A stretch of 64,000 nt of DNA from Lelliottia sp. WAP21 (GTDB lineage Bacteria; Pseudomonadota; Gammaproteobacteria; Enterobacterales; Enterobacteriaceae). Location of the stretch: positions 434,001-498,000 of the forward strand of contig NZ_JAIWPG020000001.1 in assembly GCF_020532665.2 (NCBI RefSeq), read 5' to 3'. Position numbers and translations under genes: made by a program. The notes below the pieces were generated by a model that saw only the letters and a list, made by a program, of their open reading frames with translations, was not told where the DNA came from and did not search any database. This document shows, in pieces, positions 55,677 to 64,000 of the stretch (positions within the stretch are counted from its first letter, which is position 1; each line of letters starts with the position of its first letter).

Positions 55677-56267
55677 ATGACGGCGGAAGGCCACCTGCTT
55701 TTTTCAATTGCCTGCGCAGTGTTTGCCAAAAACGCTGAGCTCACCCCTGTGCTCGCCCAGGGTGACTGGTGGCATATTGTCCCTTCTGCTGTGCTGACCT
55801 GTCTGCTGCCGGATATCGATCACCCAAAATCTTTTCTGGGGCAACGATTAAAATGGATCGCGAAACCTATCGCACGTGCTTTTGGCCATCGGGGGTTTAC
55901 GCATAGTCTGTTAGCCGTTTTTGCTCTGCTCACCCTCTTCTATTTAAAAGTGCCCGACAGCTGGATTGTTCCGGCTGATGCCATTCAGGGTATGGTGCTG
56001 GGCTATTTGAGCCACATCCTGGCGGATATGCTGACGCCAGCAGGCGTGCCGTTACTCTGGCCGTGCCGGTGGCGCTTTCGTTTTCCTCTCCTCGCCCCGC
56101 AAAAAGGAAACCAGCTGGAGCGCGTCTTATGCATGGCGCTGTTCGCGTACGCGGTCTGGATGCCGCAAACGCTGCCCGAAAATGGTGCAGTTCGCTGGTC
56201 TTCACAGATGATCAATACGCTGCAGTTTCAGTTCAATCGCTTTATTCATCACCAGATCGAACAATAA
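55677..56267 (+). CDS. ydjM: SOS-induced membrane protein YdjM
   Basis: The 196-residue protein is the same length as E. coli YdjM. It has the YdjM/DUF457 metal-dependent hydrolase-like motifs DIDHPKS, GHRGFTHSLLA and SHILADMLTPAGV, and about four membrane helices. Catalytic activity has not been shown. I chose ATG 55677 (MTAEGHLLFS) over the in-frame GTG at 55665. A LexA box directly upstream indicates DNA-damage induction. Confidence 0.94.
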   Translation: MTAEGHLLFSIACAVFAKNAELTPVLAQGDWWHIVPSAVLTCLLPDIDHPKSFLGQRLKWIAKPIARAFGHRGFTHSLLAVFALLTLFYLKVPDSWIVPADAIQGMVLGYLSHILADMLTPAGVPLLWPCRWRFRFPLLAPQKGNQLERVLCMALFAYAVWMPQTLPENGAVRWSSQMINTLQFQFNRFIHHQIEQ

Positions 56268-56394
56268 ACCTACAAAATAATCCCATTTGTAATAATCCAT
56301 TCCATTTGGATATAAGCGCCACATCACACTTCTGCTACTCTTGCGCCAACAAGATCGGACTAGACCGGTCGTATAATAAATCAGGAGAACGGGG

Positions 56395-57786
56395 ATGAAC
56401 TTTCCACTCATCGCGAACATCGTGGTGTTCGTAGTCTTGCTATTGCTGTTGGCGCAGACTCGCCATAAACAGTGGAGTCTGGCGAAAAAGGTGCTGGTTG
56501 GCCTGGTTATGGGTGTCGTTTTTGGTCTGGCCTTGCAGGCGATCTACGGCGCGGATAATCCAGTTCTGAAAGACTCTATTCAGTGGTTTAACATCGTCGG
56601 TAATGGCTATGTACAGCTCTTGCAGATGATCGTCATGCCGCTGGTGTTTGCTTCTATTCTGAGTGCGGTAGCACGTCTGCATAACGCCTCTCAGCTGGGC
56701 AAAATCAGTTTCCTGACCATTGGTACTCTGCTGTTCACCACGCTGATTTCAGCACTGGTGGGCGTACTGGTCACGAACCTGTTCGGTCTGACGGCTGAAG
56801 GTCTGGTACAAGGGACCGCTGAAACAGCCCGTCTTACCGCCATTGAGACCAACTACGCAGGCAAAGTAGCCGACCTCAGCGTACCGCAGCTGTTGCTCTC
56901 TTTCGTGCCTAAAAATCCGTTTGCCGATCTGACCGGTGCAAGCCCGACATCAATCATCAGCGTGGTTATCTTTGCCGCCTTCCTGGGCGTCGCTGCCCTT
57001 AAGCTGCTGAAAGACGATGCGCCAAAAGGCCAGCGCGTTCTGACCGCGATTGATACGCTGCAAAGCTGGGTAATGAAGCTGGTTCGCCTTGTGATGCAAC
57101 TGACGCCATACGGCGTGCTGGCACTGATGACCAAAGTGGTGGCGGGTTCAAACCTGCAGGACATCATCAAGCTGGGTAGCTTTGTTATCGCCTCGTATCT
57201 GGGTCTGGCGATCATCTTTGTGGTGCACGGTATTCTGCTGGGCGTGAACGGTGTCAGCCCGCTGAAATACTTCCGCAAAGTGTGGCCAGTGCTGACGTTT
57301 GCCTTCACCAGCCGCTCCAGCGCCGCCTCTATTCCGCTGAACGTTGAAGCCCAGACCCGCCGTCTGGGTGTACCGGAAGCCATTGCCAGCTTCTCCGCCT
57401 CTTTTGGCGCGACGATTGGGCAGAACGGTTGTGCGGGTCTGTACCCGGCGATGCTGGCAGTGATGGTTGCGCCTACCGTGGGCATTAACCCGCTGGATCC
57501 GGTGTGGATTGCCACGCTGGTCGGTATCGTAACCGTGAGTTCCGCAGGCGTTGCGGGTGTCGGCGGTGGTGCGACCTTTGCCGCGCTGATTGTGCTGCCT
57601 GCGATGGGCCTGCCGGTCACGCTGGTTGCGCTGCTGATCTCCGTTGAACCGTTAATCGATATGGGCCGTACGGCACTGAACGTGAGCGGCTCGATGACCG
57701 CCGGTACGTTGACCAGCCAGTGGCTGAAACAGACCGATAAAGCGATTCTTGAAAGTGATGACGATGCCGAACTGGCGCATCGTTAA
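56395..57786 (+). CDS. tcyP: L-cystine:cation symporter TcyP (YdjN)
   Basis: The 463-residue membrane protein belongs to the dicarboxylate/amino acid:cation symporter family and is close to E. coli TcyP. It has eight helices plus two re-entrant loops; [11 protein letters not shown] and [12 protein letters not shown] mark the loop and helix of the substrate site. It imports L-cystine. GGAGAACGGGG stands before the ATG. Confidence 0.96.
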   Translation: MNFPLIANIVVFVVLLLLLAQTRHKQWSLAKKVLVGLVMGVVFGLALQAIYGADNPVLKDSIQWFNIVGNGYVQLLQMIVMPLVFASILSAVARLHNASQLGKISFLTIGTLLFTTLISALVGVLVTNLFGLTAEGLVQGTAETARLTAIETNYAGKVADLSVPQLLLSFVPKNPFADLTGASPTSIISVVIFAAFLGVAALKLLKDDAPKGQRVLTAIDTLQSWVMKLVRLVMQLTPYGVLALMTKVVAGSNLQDIIKLGSFVIASYLGLAIIFVVHGILLGVNGVSPLKYFRKVWPVLTFAFTSRSSAASIPLNVEAQTRRLGVPEAIASFSASFGATIGQNGCAGLYPAMLAVMVAPTVGINPLDPVWIATLVGIVTVSSAGVAGVGGGATFAALIVLPAMGLPVTLVALLISVEPLIDMGRTALNVSGSMTAGTLTSQWLKQTDKAILESDDDAELAHR

Positions 57787-57800
57787 TTGCTGTCCATAAA

Positions 57801-57821
57801 AAAACCGCCTTCGGCGGTTTT
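57801..57821. terminator. terminator between tcyP and cedA
   Basis: AAAACCGCC-TTC-GGCGGTTTT is a strong 9-bp stem with a tight loop and T runs on both strands. It ends both convergent genes. Confidence 0.92.
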
Positions 57822-57828
57822 TTTGTTT

Positions 57829-58071
57829 CTACTCTTCCTGAATATCTTCATCCTGACGGATTTGCACTGCCCAACGCTGCGCCGCTTCCGGGAGGCTAAA
57901 CGTCGGAGAACGACGGAAGGCGTGTCCCACCAGCACAAAGGCGACGTATTTGCCCCGTAACTGCCAGACATCGCGAAAACCATCCACTTTAAGGGCGTGA
58001 TCGGGCGGAGCAGGTTCAACGCGAGGCACGTAGCTGATAACGGGACGGTTTTGTTGGCGATATGGTTTCAT
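57829..58071 (-). CDS. cedA: cell division activator CedA
   Basis: The 80-residue protein is homologous to E. coli CedA (also 80 aa): RQQNRPVISYVPRVEPAPPD, then FRDVWQLRGKYVAFVLVG and PEAAQRWAVQIRQ. It is a small DNA-binding-fold protein that restores division in over-replicating dnaA(cos) cells; later work shows it binds RNA polymerase. Start MKPYRQQ at 58071 matches E. coli; an ATG 13 codons upstream is open but not conserved. It is divergent from katE. Confidence 0.93.
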   Translation of the reverse strand: MKPYRQQNRPVISYVPRVEPAPPDHALKVDGFRDVWQLRGKYVAFVLVGHAFRRSPTFSLPEAAQRWAVQIRQDEDIQEE

Positions 58072-58224
58072 AAGCGACGGTTCACTAAAGCAAATTCTGA
58101 TAGCGGGCAAAGTCTATCATAGCCGAATCCCCTCCTGCACGTTGCGCCTTGCATGCTTAAGCCGGCTCTGGCGCCATTTTGCCTCTGAAAACTCTCAGTT
58201 TCCCTGCCATCAGGCGACATTGTT

Positions 58225-58233
58225 CTATAGTTA
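58225..58233 (+). promoter_or_regulatory. RpoS-type -10 element of katE
   Basis: CTATAGTTA lies about 60 bp before the katE ATG and resembles the RpoS extended -10 (CTATACTTA). E. coli katE is RpoS-dependent. Confidence 0.55.
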
Positions 58234-58290
58234 GTAGGCTTTTTCGCAATAAAGGCCGTCCTTTAGCCATTCAAACAGGAGACGAGTGCA

Positions 58291-60540
58291 ATGTCGCATA
58301 ATGATAAGACACATCAATCACCCATTCATGGCAAAGAAGAATCACAACCCGGCATGGACTCATTAGCCCCGGAAGATGGTTCCCATCGTCCTAAGCCGGA
58401 ACCGACCGCACCTGGCGAGCAGCCTACTGCACCAGGCAGCCTGAAAGCCCCCGATACGGGCAACGAGAAACTGAACGCCCTTGAGCCGCACCGCAAAGGT
58501 GGAGAAGGTTTCCCTCTCACCACCAATCAGGGCGTGCGCATCGCCGATGACCAAAACTCCCTGCGCGCTGGCAGCCGTGGTCCGACGTTGCTGGAAGATT
58601 TTATTCTGCGTGAAAAAATCACCCACTTTGACCATGAGCGCATTCCTGAACGTATTGTCCATGCCCGTGGTTCCGCCGCGCATGGCTATTTCCAGCCTTA
58701 TAAAAGCCTGAGCGATATCACCAAAGCCGCTTTTCTTTCCGACCCAGACAAGATCACCCCGGTATTCGTGCGATTTTCAACCGTGCAGGGTGGCGCCGGT
58801 TCGGCCGATACGGTCCGTGATATTCGTGGGTTTGCCACGAAGTTTTATACCGATGAGGGAATCTTCGACCTCGTCGGGAATAACACCCCCGTGTTCTTTA
58901 TTCAGGACGCACATAAATTCCCCGACTTTGTCCATGCAGTGAAACCGGAACCCCATTGGGCCATTCCGCAGGGGCAGAGTGCGCATGACACCTTCTGGGA
59001 CTATGTTTCGCTGCAACCGGAAACGCTGCATAACGTGATGTGGGCCATGTCCGACCGTGGTATCCCACGCAGCTATCGCACCATGGAAGGGTTTGGTATC
59101 CATACCTTCCGACTGATTAATGCCGAGGGCAAAGCCACGTTCGTCCGCTTCCACTGGAAACCGGTCGCCGGTAAAGCCTCGCTGGTCTGGGATGAAGCCC
59201 AGAAGCTGACCGGACGCGATCCTGATTTCCATCGCCGTGAATTATGGGAATCCATTGAAGCGGGTGATTTCCCGGAATATGAACTGGGACTCCAGCTGAT
59301 TCCGGAAGAGGACGAATTCAAATTCGATTTCGATCTCCTCGACCCAACCAAACTGATCCCGGAAGAGCTGGTACCGGTGCAACTGGTTGGTAAAATGGTG
59401 CTCAACCGTAATCCGGATAACTTCTTTGCCGAAAATGAGCAGGTGGCGTTCCACCCCGGGCATATTGTTCCCGGCCTGGATTTCACCAACGATCCCCTGT
59501 TGCAGGGCCGCCTGTTCTCCTACACCGATACGCAAATTAGCCGTCTTGGGGGACCGAACTTCCACGAAATTCCGATTAACCGTCCGACCTGCCCGTACCA
59601 TAACTTCCAGCGCGACGGCATGCACCGGCAGGATATCGACACCAACCCGGCCAACTACGAGCCGAACTCCATTAATGATAACTGGCCTCGCGAAACGCCC
59701 CCTGCGCCAAAACGCGGCGGCTTTGAGTCGTATCAGGAGCGGGTGGATGGCAACAAAATCCGCGAGCGTAGCCCGTCCTTCGGCGAATACTATGCGCATC
59801 CCCGCCTCTTCTGGCACAGCCAGACCCCGGTTGAACAGCAACACATTATCGGGGGATTCAGCTTTGAGCTGAGCAAAGTGGTACGCACCTATATTCGTGA
59901 ACGCGTCGTTGATCAGCTGACCCGTATTGATATTCAGCTCGCGCAAAGCGTGGCGGATAATCTGGGGATTACGCTCACCGACGAACAACGCCATGCTGCA
60001 CCGCCGCAGGATGTGAACGGCCTGAAAAAAGATCCGTCTCTCAGCCTGTATGCCGTGCCTGGCGGTTCGATTAAAGGGCGCGTCGTCGGCATTCTTCTGA
60101 ACGACAAAACCCGCGCCAGCGACCTGCTGGGCATTATGCAGGCACTGAAAACGAAAGGCGTCCACGCGAAGCTGCTCTATTCCCGTATGGGGGAAGTGAC
60201 TGCTGATGATGGCTCTGTACTGCCTGTTGCCGCCACCTTTGCGGGTGCACCGTCCCTGACGGTGGACGCGGTGATCGTGCCGTGCGGTGATATCAATAGC
60301 CTGCTCGGCAACGGGGACGCGGCGTACTACCTGCTGGAAGCGTATAAGCATCTCAAGCCTATCGCACTGGCAGGTGACGCACGTCAGTTTAAAACATTGC
60401 TGAAAGTGGCCGATCAGGGCGAAGAAGGCATTGTAGAAGCAGACAAGGCGGATACTGCCTTTATGGATGAGTTGTTCGACCTGCTTGCCGCCCACCGTGT
60501 GTGGTCGCGTAGCAGTAAAACCGCGCAAATTCCGGCATAA
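58291..60540 (+). CDS. katE: catalase HPII
   Basis: The 749-residue large-subunit haem catalase is four residues shorter than E. coli HPII. A flexible N-terminal arm (about 1-75) precedes the core with the essential His in [12 protein letters not shown] (about residue 124), the Asn of [12 protein letters not shown], and the haem-ligand Tyr in [16 protein letters not shown]. The C-terminal flavodoxin-like domain (about 595-749; [17 protein letters not shown]) is present. It destroys hydrogen peroxide in stationary phase. It precedes chbG as in E. coli. With katN, the window holds two unrelated catalases. Confidence 0.98.
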   Translation: MSHNDKTHQSPIHGKEESQPGMDSLAPEDGSHRPKPEPTAPGEQPTAPGSLKAPDTGNEKLNALEPHRKGGEGFPLTTNQGVRIADDQNSLRAGSRGPTLLEDFILREKITHFDHERIPERIVHARGSAAHGYFQPYKSLSDITKAAFLSDPDKITPVFVRFSTVQGGAGSADTVRDIRGFATKFYTDEGIFDLVGNNTPVFFIQDAHKFPDFVHAVKPEPHWAIPQGQSAHDTFWDYVSLQPETLHNVMWAMSDRGIPRSYRTMEGFGIHTFRLINAEGKATFVRFHWKPVAGKASLVWDEAQKLTGRDPDFHRRELWESIEAGDFPEYELGLQLIPEEDEFKFDFDLLDPTKLIPEELVPVQLVGKMVLNRNPDNFFAENEQVAFHPGHIVPGLDFTNDPLLQGRLFSYTDTQISRLGGPNFHEIPINRPTCPYHNFQRDGMHRQDIDTNPANYEPNSINDNWPRETPPAPKRGGFESYQERVDGNKIRERSPSFGEYYAHPRLFWHSQTPVEQQHIIGGFSFELSKVVRTYIRERVVDQLTRIDIQLAQSVADNLGITLTDEQRHAAPPQDVNGLKKDPSLSLYAVPGGSIKGRVVGILLNDKTRASDLLGIMQALKTKGVHAKLLYSRMGEVTADDGSVLPVAATFAGAPSLTVDAVIVPCGDINSLLGNGDAAYYLLEAYKHLKPIALAGDARQFKTLLKVADQGEEGIVEADKADTAFMDELFDLLAAHRVWSRSSKTAQIPA

Positions 60541-60546
60541 AAAAGA

Positions 60547-60569
60547 CCGGGTAGCCTTGCGCTACCCGG
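60547..60569. terminator. terminator between katE and chbG
   Basis: CCGGGTAGC-CTTGC-GCTACCCGG is a perfect 9-bp stem with a 5-nt loop, between the convergent katE and chbG stops. Confidence 0.85.
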
Positions 60570-60575
60570 CATTTC

Positions 60576-61334
60576 TTACAAATCCCTGAACGTTCCCAGA
60601 CGGTACCCACGCTCGGCAATCGCATATTTCAGTGACGCTGATGTCAGCACATCGAGTTCCGCCAGACGCGGCCAGCAGTAGGCGCTTTTACGCACCGTGT
60701 TATCGACAAACGCCGGATGGGTCATCATCTCAAACGATTTTTCCCCGCGAGCTGCGGAGGCATCCAGCACCTGCAAAAACAGCGCTTCATCAATCGTCTC
60801 GCCATAGAAATCACTGCTATACCCTTCTGTAGTGGGCGCTGCACTGAGTGAAAGACCCTGCCGGGCGACCTCCTGACGATCCACGCGCATCGCTACGCCT
60901 TTACGCTGGGCAAAGTCTGCGACGACAGGGAAAATCGCCGGGATCATGTGCACATGGTGGTGGCTGTCGATATGCGTCGGCGCACGGCCAAAAAGATCCG
61001 TAAAGCGCGTGAACTGCTCCTGCAGCTCCACGGCAATCTGCTCAAGCGGCAGGTCGCCCTGCTCTGCCATCTCCCAGATCCATTTTCCCAGCTGTCCGTC
61101 TCGCGTGAGGCCGGTCAGCGGCGTCAGCGGCATTCCCAGGGTCAGCACAAAGTGCATGCCAACCCCCAGCATCGGCAGGTCACGACTCAACGCGGCGGCA
61201 TGATCGCAGGCTTCACCGTTAACCAGCGCGGTGGTGGATGTCACTACGCCGTGGCGACAGGCTTCAACAATGCCGTAGTTTTGCCCTTTCGACAGACCAA
61301 AATCATCGGCATTCACGATCAGCAGATTTTCCAT
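60576..61334 (-). CDS. chbG: chitooligosaccharide deacetylase ChbG (YdjC family)
   Basis: The 252-residue enzyme belongs to the YdjC/carbohydrate esterase family. [19 protein letters not shown] gives the metal-binding Asp pair, and [15 protein letters not shown] the His ligands. It removes one acetyl group from phosphorylated chitobiose or chitotriose, which makes them inducers for ChbR and substrates for ChbF. I started at 61334 (MENLLIV); the frame is open five codons more. It is the last gene of the chb operon. Confidence 0.95.
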   Translation of the reverse strand: MENLLIVNADDFGLSKGQNYGIVEACRHGVVTSTTALVNGEACDHAAALSRDLPMLGVGMHFVLTLGMPLTPLTGLTRDGQLGKWIWEMAEQGDLPLEQIAVELQEQFTRFTDLFGRAPTHIDSHHHVHMIPAIFPVVADFAQRKGVAMRVDRQEVARQGLSLSAAPTTEGYSSDFYGETIDEALFLQVLDASAARGEKSFEMMTHPAFVDNTVRKSAYCWPRLAELDVLTSASLKYAIAERGYRLGTFRDL

Positions 61335-61345
61335 CTCGATGCCTC

Positions 61346-62701
61346 TCAACGATGTTCGTGTTTAAGCTTCTCAGCGGTCGCCGCAAAGTTTGGCAGCCAT
61401 TTTTCATGCGCCAGTATCATTTCGCGTGCCAGTGATTCTGCATCACGGTCTGAATGCACCAGCGGACTCAGGTTGAGCGCCAGAAGGACATCGTTTAACT
61501 CACCGCTCAGCGCCGCGTGGCTTGCGGCCACTTCAAAACCTTTAATGGTGTGGATAAGCCCCATAACTTTGTCATCGAAATGCGTAATGCGCGCATGGGG
61601 TTTCGCCCCATCGCGACCCAGGATACAGGTCATCTCTACGGCCCAGTCTGCGGGAATATTATCGATGTGACCGTGGTGCGGCACGTTCACATAGTGCTCA
61701 GCCTGCTTATCATTGAAAATCGCGTTGATCACTTCACAGGCCGCGTCAGAATAGTACGCTCCGCCGCGCTGCTCCAGCTCTTTAGGCTTAACGTCAAGGT
61801 GAGGATCTTTATACAAATCAAAGAGCTGTTTCTCGACTTTTTGCACTACCTGTGCACGCGCGCCGCCCTTGTAGTATTCGCCCATTTCGATGGCGAGCAT
61901 CTCTTTCTGCTTGAAATAGTAAAGCAGGTAAGAACAAGGCAGCAGATTCAAAGAGCGAATTAAACCTTCGCTGAACGGCAGATCGAAGATATTTTTCACC
62001 GAACCTGCCGTCAGACGACCGGACGCCACGCCATCCAGCAGCTCTGCAAAACGTGATTCGCCGTTCACCAGTACGTCTTTAATAAAGACCATATGGTTAA
62101 GACCGAACAGATCGATAGAGAGTGCGTCCTCATCGGTCAATGCCAGCACATCACGGATAAACATTTTCATGCCAATAGGGATATTACAGACGCCAATGAA
62201 ACGTCTGAACCCGGTGTGACGATAGACGGCTTCCGTCACCATGCCGGCAGGGTTAGTGAAGTTGATGACCCATGCGTTCGGGCAGATCTCTTCGACATCT
62301 TTGATAATGTCAAAAATGACCGGAATGGTTCGCAGACCTTTGAACAACCCACCAGCCCCGTTGGTCTCCTGGCCCAGATAGCCATGACTTAACGGGATTC
62401 GCTCATCAAGTTCACGGGCCTTCAACTGGCCCACACGCAGCTGAGTCGTGACAAAATCGGCGTCTTTTAAGGCCAGACGACGATCCAGCGTTTTATGAAC
62501 GGTCAGCGGCACTCCCGCTTTTTTTACCATGCGCTGGCACAGGTCGAAAATAATATCCAGCTTCTCCTGCCCCTCTTCAACGTCCACCAGCCATAATTCG
62601 CTGACCGGTAATTCATGATAACGTTTCAGAAAACCTTCCAGTAATTCGGGGGTATAACTACTGCCACCGCCAATGGTAACCACTTTTAATTTCTGTTGCA
62701 T
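61346..62701 (-). CDS. chbF: 6-phospho-beta-glucosidase/chitobiase ChbF (GH4)
   Basis: The 451-residue enzyme belongs to glycoside hydrolase family 4. The N-terminal NAD-binding fold has [19 protein letters not shown], and the Mn-site Cys is in [10 protein letters not shown] (about residue 171) with the His in LFGLNHMVF. It uses NAD+ and Mn2+ to split phosphorylated chitooligosaccharides and cellobiose in the cytoplasm. It lies 11 bp before chbG. Confidence 0.96.
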   Translation of the reverse strand: MQQKLKVVTIGGGSSYTPELLEGFLKRYHELPVSELWLVDVEEGQEKLDIIFDLCQRMVKKAGVPLTVHKTLDRRLALKDADFVTTQLRVGQLKARELDERIPLSHGYLGQETNGAGGLFKGLRTIPVIFDIIKDVEEICPNAWVINFTNPAGMVTEAVYRHTGFRRFIGVCNIPIGMKMFIRDVLALTDEDALSIDLFGLNHMVFIKDVLVNGESRFAELLDGVASGRLTAGSVKNIFDLPFSEGLIRSLNLLPCSYLLYYFKQKEMLAIEMGEYYKGGARAQVVQKVEKQLFDLYKDPHLDVKPKELEQRGGAYYSDAACEVINAIFNDKQAEHYVNVPHHGHIDNIPADWAVEMTCILGRDGAKPHARITHFDDKVMGLIHTIKGFEVAASHAALSGELNDVLLALNLSPLVHSDRDAESLAREMILAHEKWLPNFAATAEKLKHEHR

Positions 62702-62812
62702 AATATCTCCCTTAGCGTATCAGGTTAGCCGCCTGCAAAGTATAGGGGACTCTTCCCGCTATTTTGGGCAAGCGCTTACGTCAATTTTCTCTGGCGGCGA
62801 TCACCGCCAGCT

Positions 62813-63631
62813 TTAATTAATCACCGTCAGACTCTTTCGATAACTGCTTGGTGTAAATGAAGTGAATTTTTTAAACGTTTTAATAAACAGACTGGGGCTA
62901 CTGTAACCCGACTCGTAGGCAATATCCGTAATCGAATAGTTGGTAATTTCCAGCTGTTTTTTAGCAAAGTTGATGCGGATTTCATTAATAATCTGCACAG
63001 GCGTTTTGCGGTAATAACGCTGTGTCGCGCGGGTCAAATATTCCTGAGATTTACCGGACAGGGCCACCATATTTTCCAGAGCGTTATCGCTGAATTGACA
63101 TTTATCGTGCATCATTTCAACGGTGCCACGTAGCCATTGCGGAATATCATCCATGACCTGCTGCTCGTCCCGATGGTGACGCAGACGATTCATCACGTAG
63201 AAGGTCACCGTTTCAATAAACTCATCAAATTCGCTGTCACGAAAGTTCAGTGAGGCAATAACCGTTTCAATCCAGGTCATGAATTCGTTTTTAACGCGAT
63301 ACACCTGCGAGGCTACGAAGCAGAACGGCACCAGTGGCAGGTAGTGCTTTTCGAAGAAACGTCGGCTCACGCCCACGTTCAGAATGCGGGTCGCGCCAAA
63401 TTCATAAAAGCTCTGGTGATAAGAGCCCATCGGAAGAAAGACAAAATCACCCCGCTCCAGCAGAACACGCTTGCCGTTGATCTCCTGATAGTATCGGCCG
63501 GTCAATACAATCGTGAATTCGTAGTAGTCATGCTGGTGCAAACCACTGGCGCTTTCCGTTTTATTGTAGATAACCACGTGAAAATTCTTGCCATTAAACA
63601 GAAGCTGCTCAAGTGCGGTTTTAATTTCCAT
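62813..63631 (-). CDS. chbR: AraC-family regulator ChbR of the chitobiose operon
   Basis: The 272-residue protein has an N-terminal cupin-like sensor domain (about 1-110; [19 protein letters not shown]) and a C-terminal AraC/XylS helix-turn-helix (about 170-272; [33 protein letters not shown]). ChbR represses chbBCARFG without sugar and, with CRP, activates it on chitobiose. GGAGGT lies 7 bp upstream of the ATG. Confidence 0.95.
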   Translation of the reverse strand: MEIKTALEQLLFNGKNFHVVIYNKTESASGLHQHDYYEFTIVLTGRYYQEINGKRVLLERGDFVFLPMGSYHQSFYEFGATRILNVGVSRRFFEKHYLPLVPFCFVASQVYRVKNEFMTWIETVIASLNFRDSEFDEFIETVTFYVMNRLRHHRDEQQVMDDIPQWLRGTVEMMHDKCQFSDNALENMVALSGKSQEYLTRATQRYYRKTPVQIINEIRINFAKKQLEITNYSITDIAYESGYSSPSLFIKTFKKFTSFTPSSYRKSLTVIN

Positions 63632-63660
63632 CGTGTTTACCTCCTGCTGCCCGTGCTGTC

Positions 63661-64000
63661 TTAATGCAATTTTTCGTGAAGTTCGATGAGCTCTGCGACC
63701 AGTTCGCGCGCCAGCATCGAGGTCATCAGATGATCCTGTGCATGCACCAGCACCAGGCTCACTTTCATCTTGCCTTCGCCCTGATCGCCTTCTATCAACT
63801 TCGTTTGCACCAGGTGGGCTTCATTGAGCGCGAGTCGCGATTGATCCATCATGGTTTTGGCTGCAGCAAAATCACCCTGCTTGGCTTGTTTCAGTGCGGC
63901 ATAGGCCAGGCTGCGCGCCTGACCGGAATTGATGATAAGGCCCATCACCACCTCTTCCAGATCGTTTTCTACGGCTTCTTCTGCAACGATACTCTCTAAA
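63661..64000 (-). CDS. chbA: chitobiose-specific PTS enzyme IIA ChbA, cut by window edge
   Basis: At least 112 residues are present ([20 protein letters not shown]... to LIELHEKLH); the start lies off the right edge. It is the three-helix lactose/cellobiose-type IIA. The phosphorylated His is in [11 protein letters not shown] and the [18 protein letters not shown] helix is conserved. It passes phosphate from HPr to ChbB during uptake of N,N'-diacetylchitobiose. It lies upstream of chbR, so chbB and chbC should lie further right. Confidence 0.95.
   Translation of the reverse strand, partial: LESIVAEEAVENDLEEVVMGLIINSGQARSLAYAALKQAKQGDFAAAKTMMDQSRLALNEAHLVQTKLIEGDQGEGKMKVSLVLVHAQDHLMTSMLARELVAELIELHEKLH

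Noticed and set aside
59242..60528. 428-codon minus-strand ORF opposite katE
   Set aside because: This is a shadow of the conserved katE frame. No family resemblance.

Overview
The window is chromosomal DNA from a member of the Enterobacteriaceae. Gene order follows the Escherichia coli segment ydiH-menI-ydiJ-ydiK-rprA ... ppsA-ppsR-aroH-ydiE(hemP) ... selO-ydiV-nlpC-btuD-btuE ... btuC-ihfA-pheT-pheS-pheM-rplT-rpmI-infC-thrS-yniD ... ydiY-pfkB-ydiZ-yniA-yniB-hxpB ... ydjM-tcyP-cedA-katE-chbG-chbF-chbR-chbA. The proteins are close to, but not identical with, those of E. coli, and several accessory blocks sit between the core genes. This points to Enterobacter or a near relative (Lelliottia, Leclercia, Kosakonia). 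The sequence alone does not settle the genus.

Layout. 1-3.1 kb: a chaperone-usher fimbrial operon on the minus strand (major subunit, chaperone, usher cut by the window edge). 3.1-5.0 kb: a 466-bp control region holding three related 16-bp inverted repeats, then two tandem IprA-like (degenerate Crp-fold) regulators pointing away from the fimbrial genes. 5.0-10.4 kb: core genes ydiH, menI, ydiJ, ydiK and the sRNA RprA. 10.4-22.5 kb: a carbohydrate island with two modules. One is a GPH-family sugar symporter with a cytoplasmic GH3 beta-glycosidase. The other is a complete ABC importer (ATPase and LacI-type regulator on one strand; lipoprotein, two permeases, a GH13 alpha-glucosidase and a GH130 enzyme on the other) with two identical 14-bp palindromic operators in the divergent promoter region. 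22.5-27.4 kb: ppsA, ppsR, aroH. 27.4-33.4 kb: a Fur-controlled haem uptake operon hemPRSTUV, placed where E. coli keeps only ydiE (hemP). 33.4-41.4 kb: selO, ydiV, nlpC and the vitamin B12 genes, with btuC separated from btuED by a yciF-yciE-katN stress cassette. 41.5-48.7 kb: the translation cluster ihfA-pheTS-rplT-rpmI-infC-thrS. 48.9-58.1 kb: small membrane proteins, ydiY, pfkB, ydiZ, yniA, yniB, hxpB, an inserted kduD, ydjM, tcyP and cedA. 58.3-64 kb: katE and the 3' part of the chitobiose operon (chbA partial, chbR, chbF, chbG).

Themes. Glycan capture and cleavage (GH3, GH13, GH130, chbFG), glycolysis/gluconeogenesis nodes (ppsA/ppsR, pfkB, kduD), iron and cobalamin acquisition, and stationary-phase or peroxide defence (katE, katN, yciEF, btuE, RprA) dominate. 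The parts least explained by known biology are the fimbria/IprA-pair control region with its triple inverted repeat, the GH13-GH130 ABC locus of unknown substrate, and the split btu operon. I found no rRNA or tRNA gene, insertion sequence, prophage or CRISPR array.
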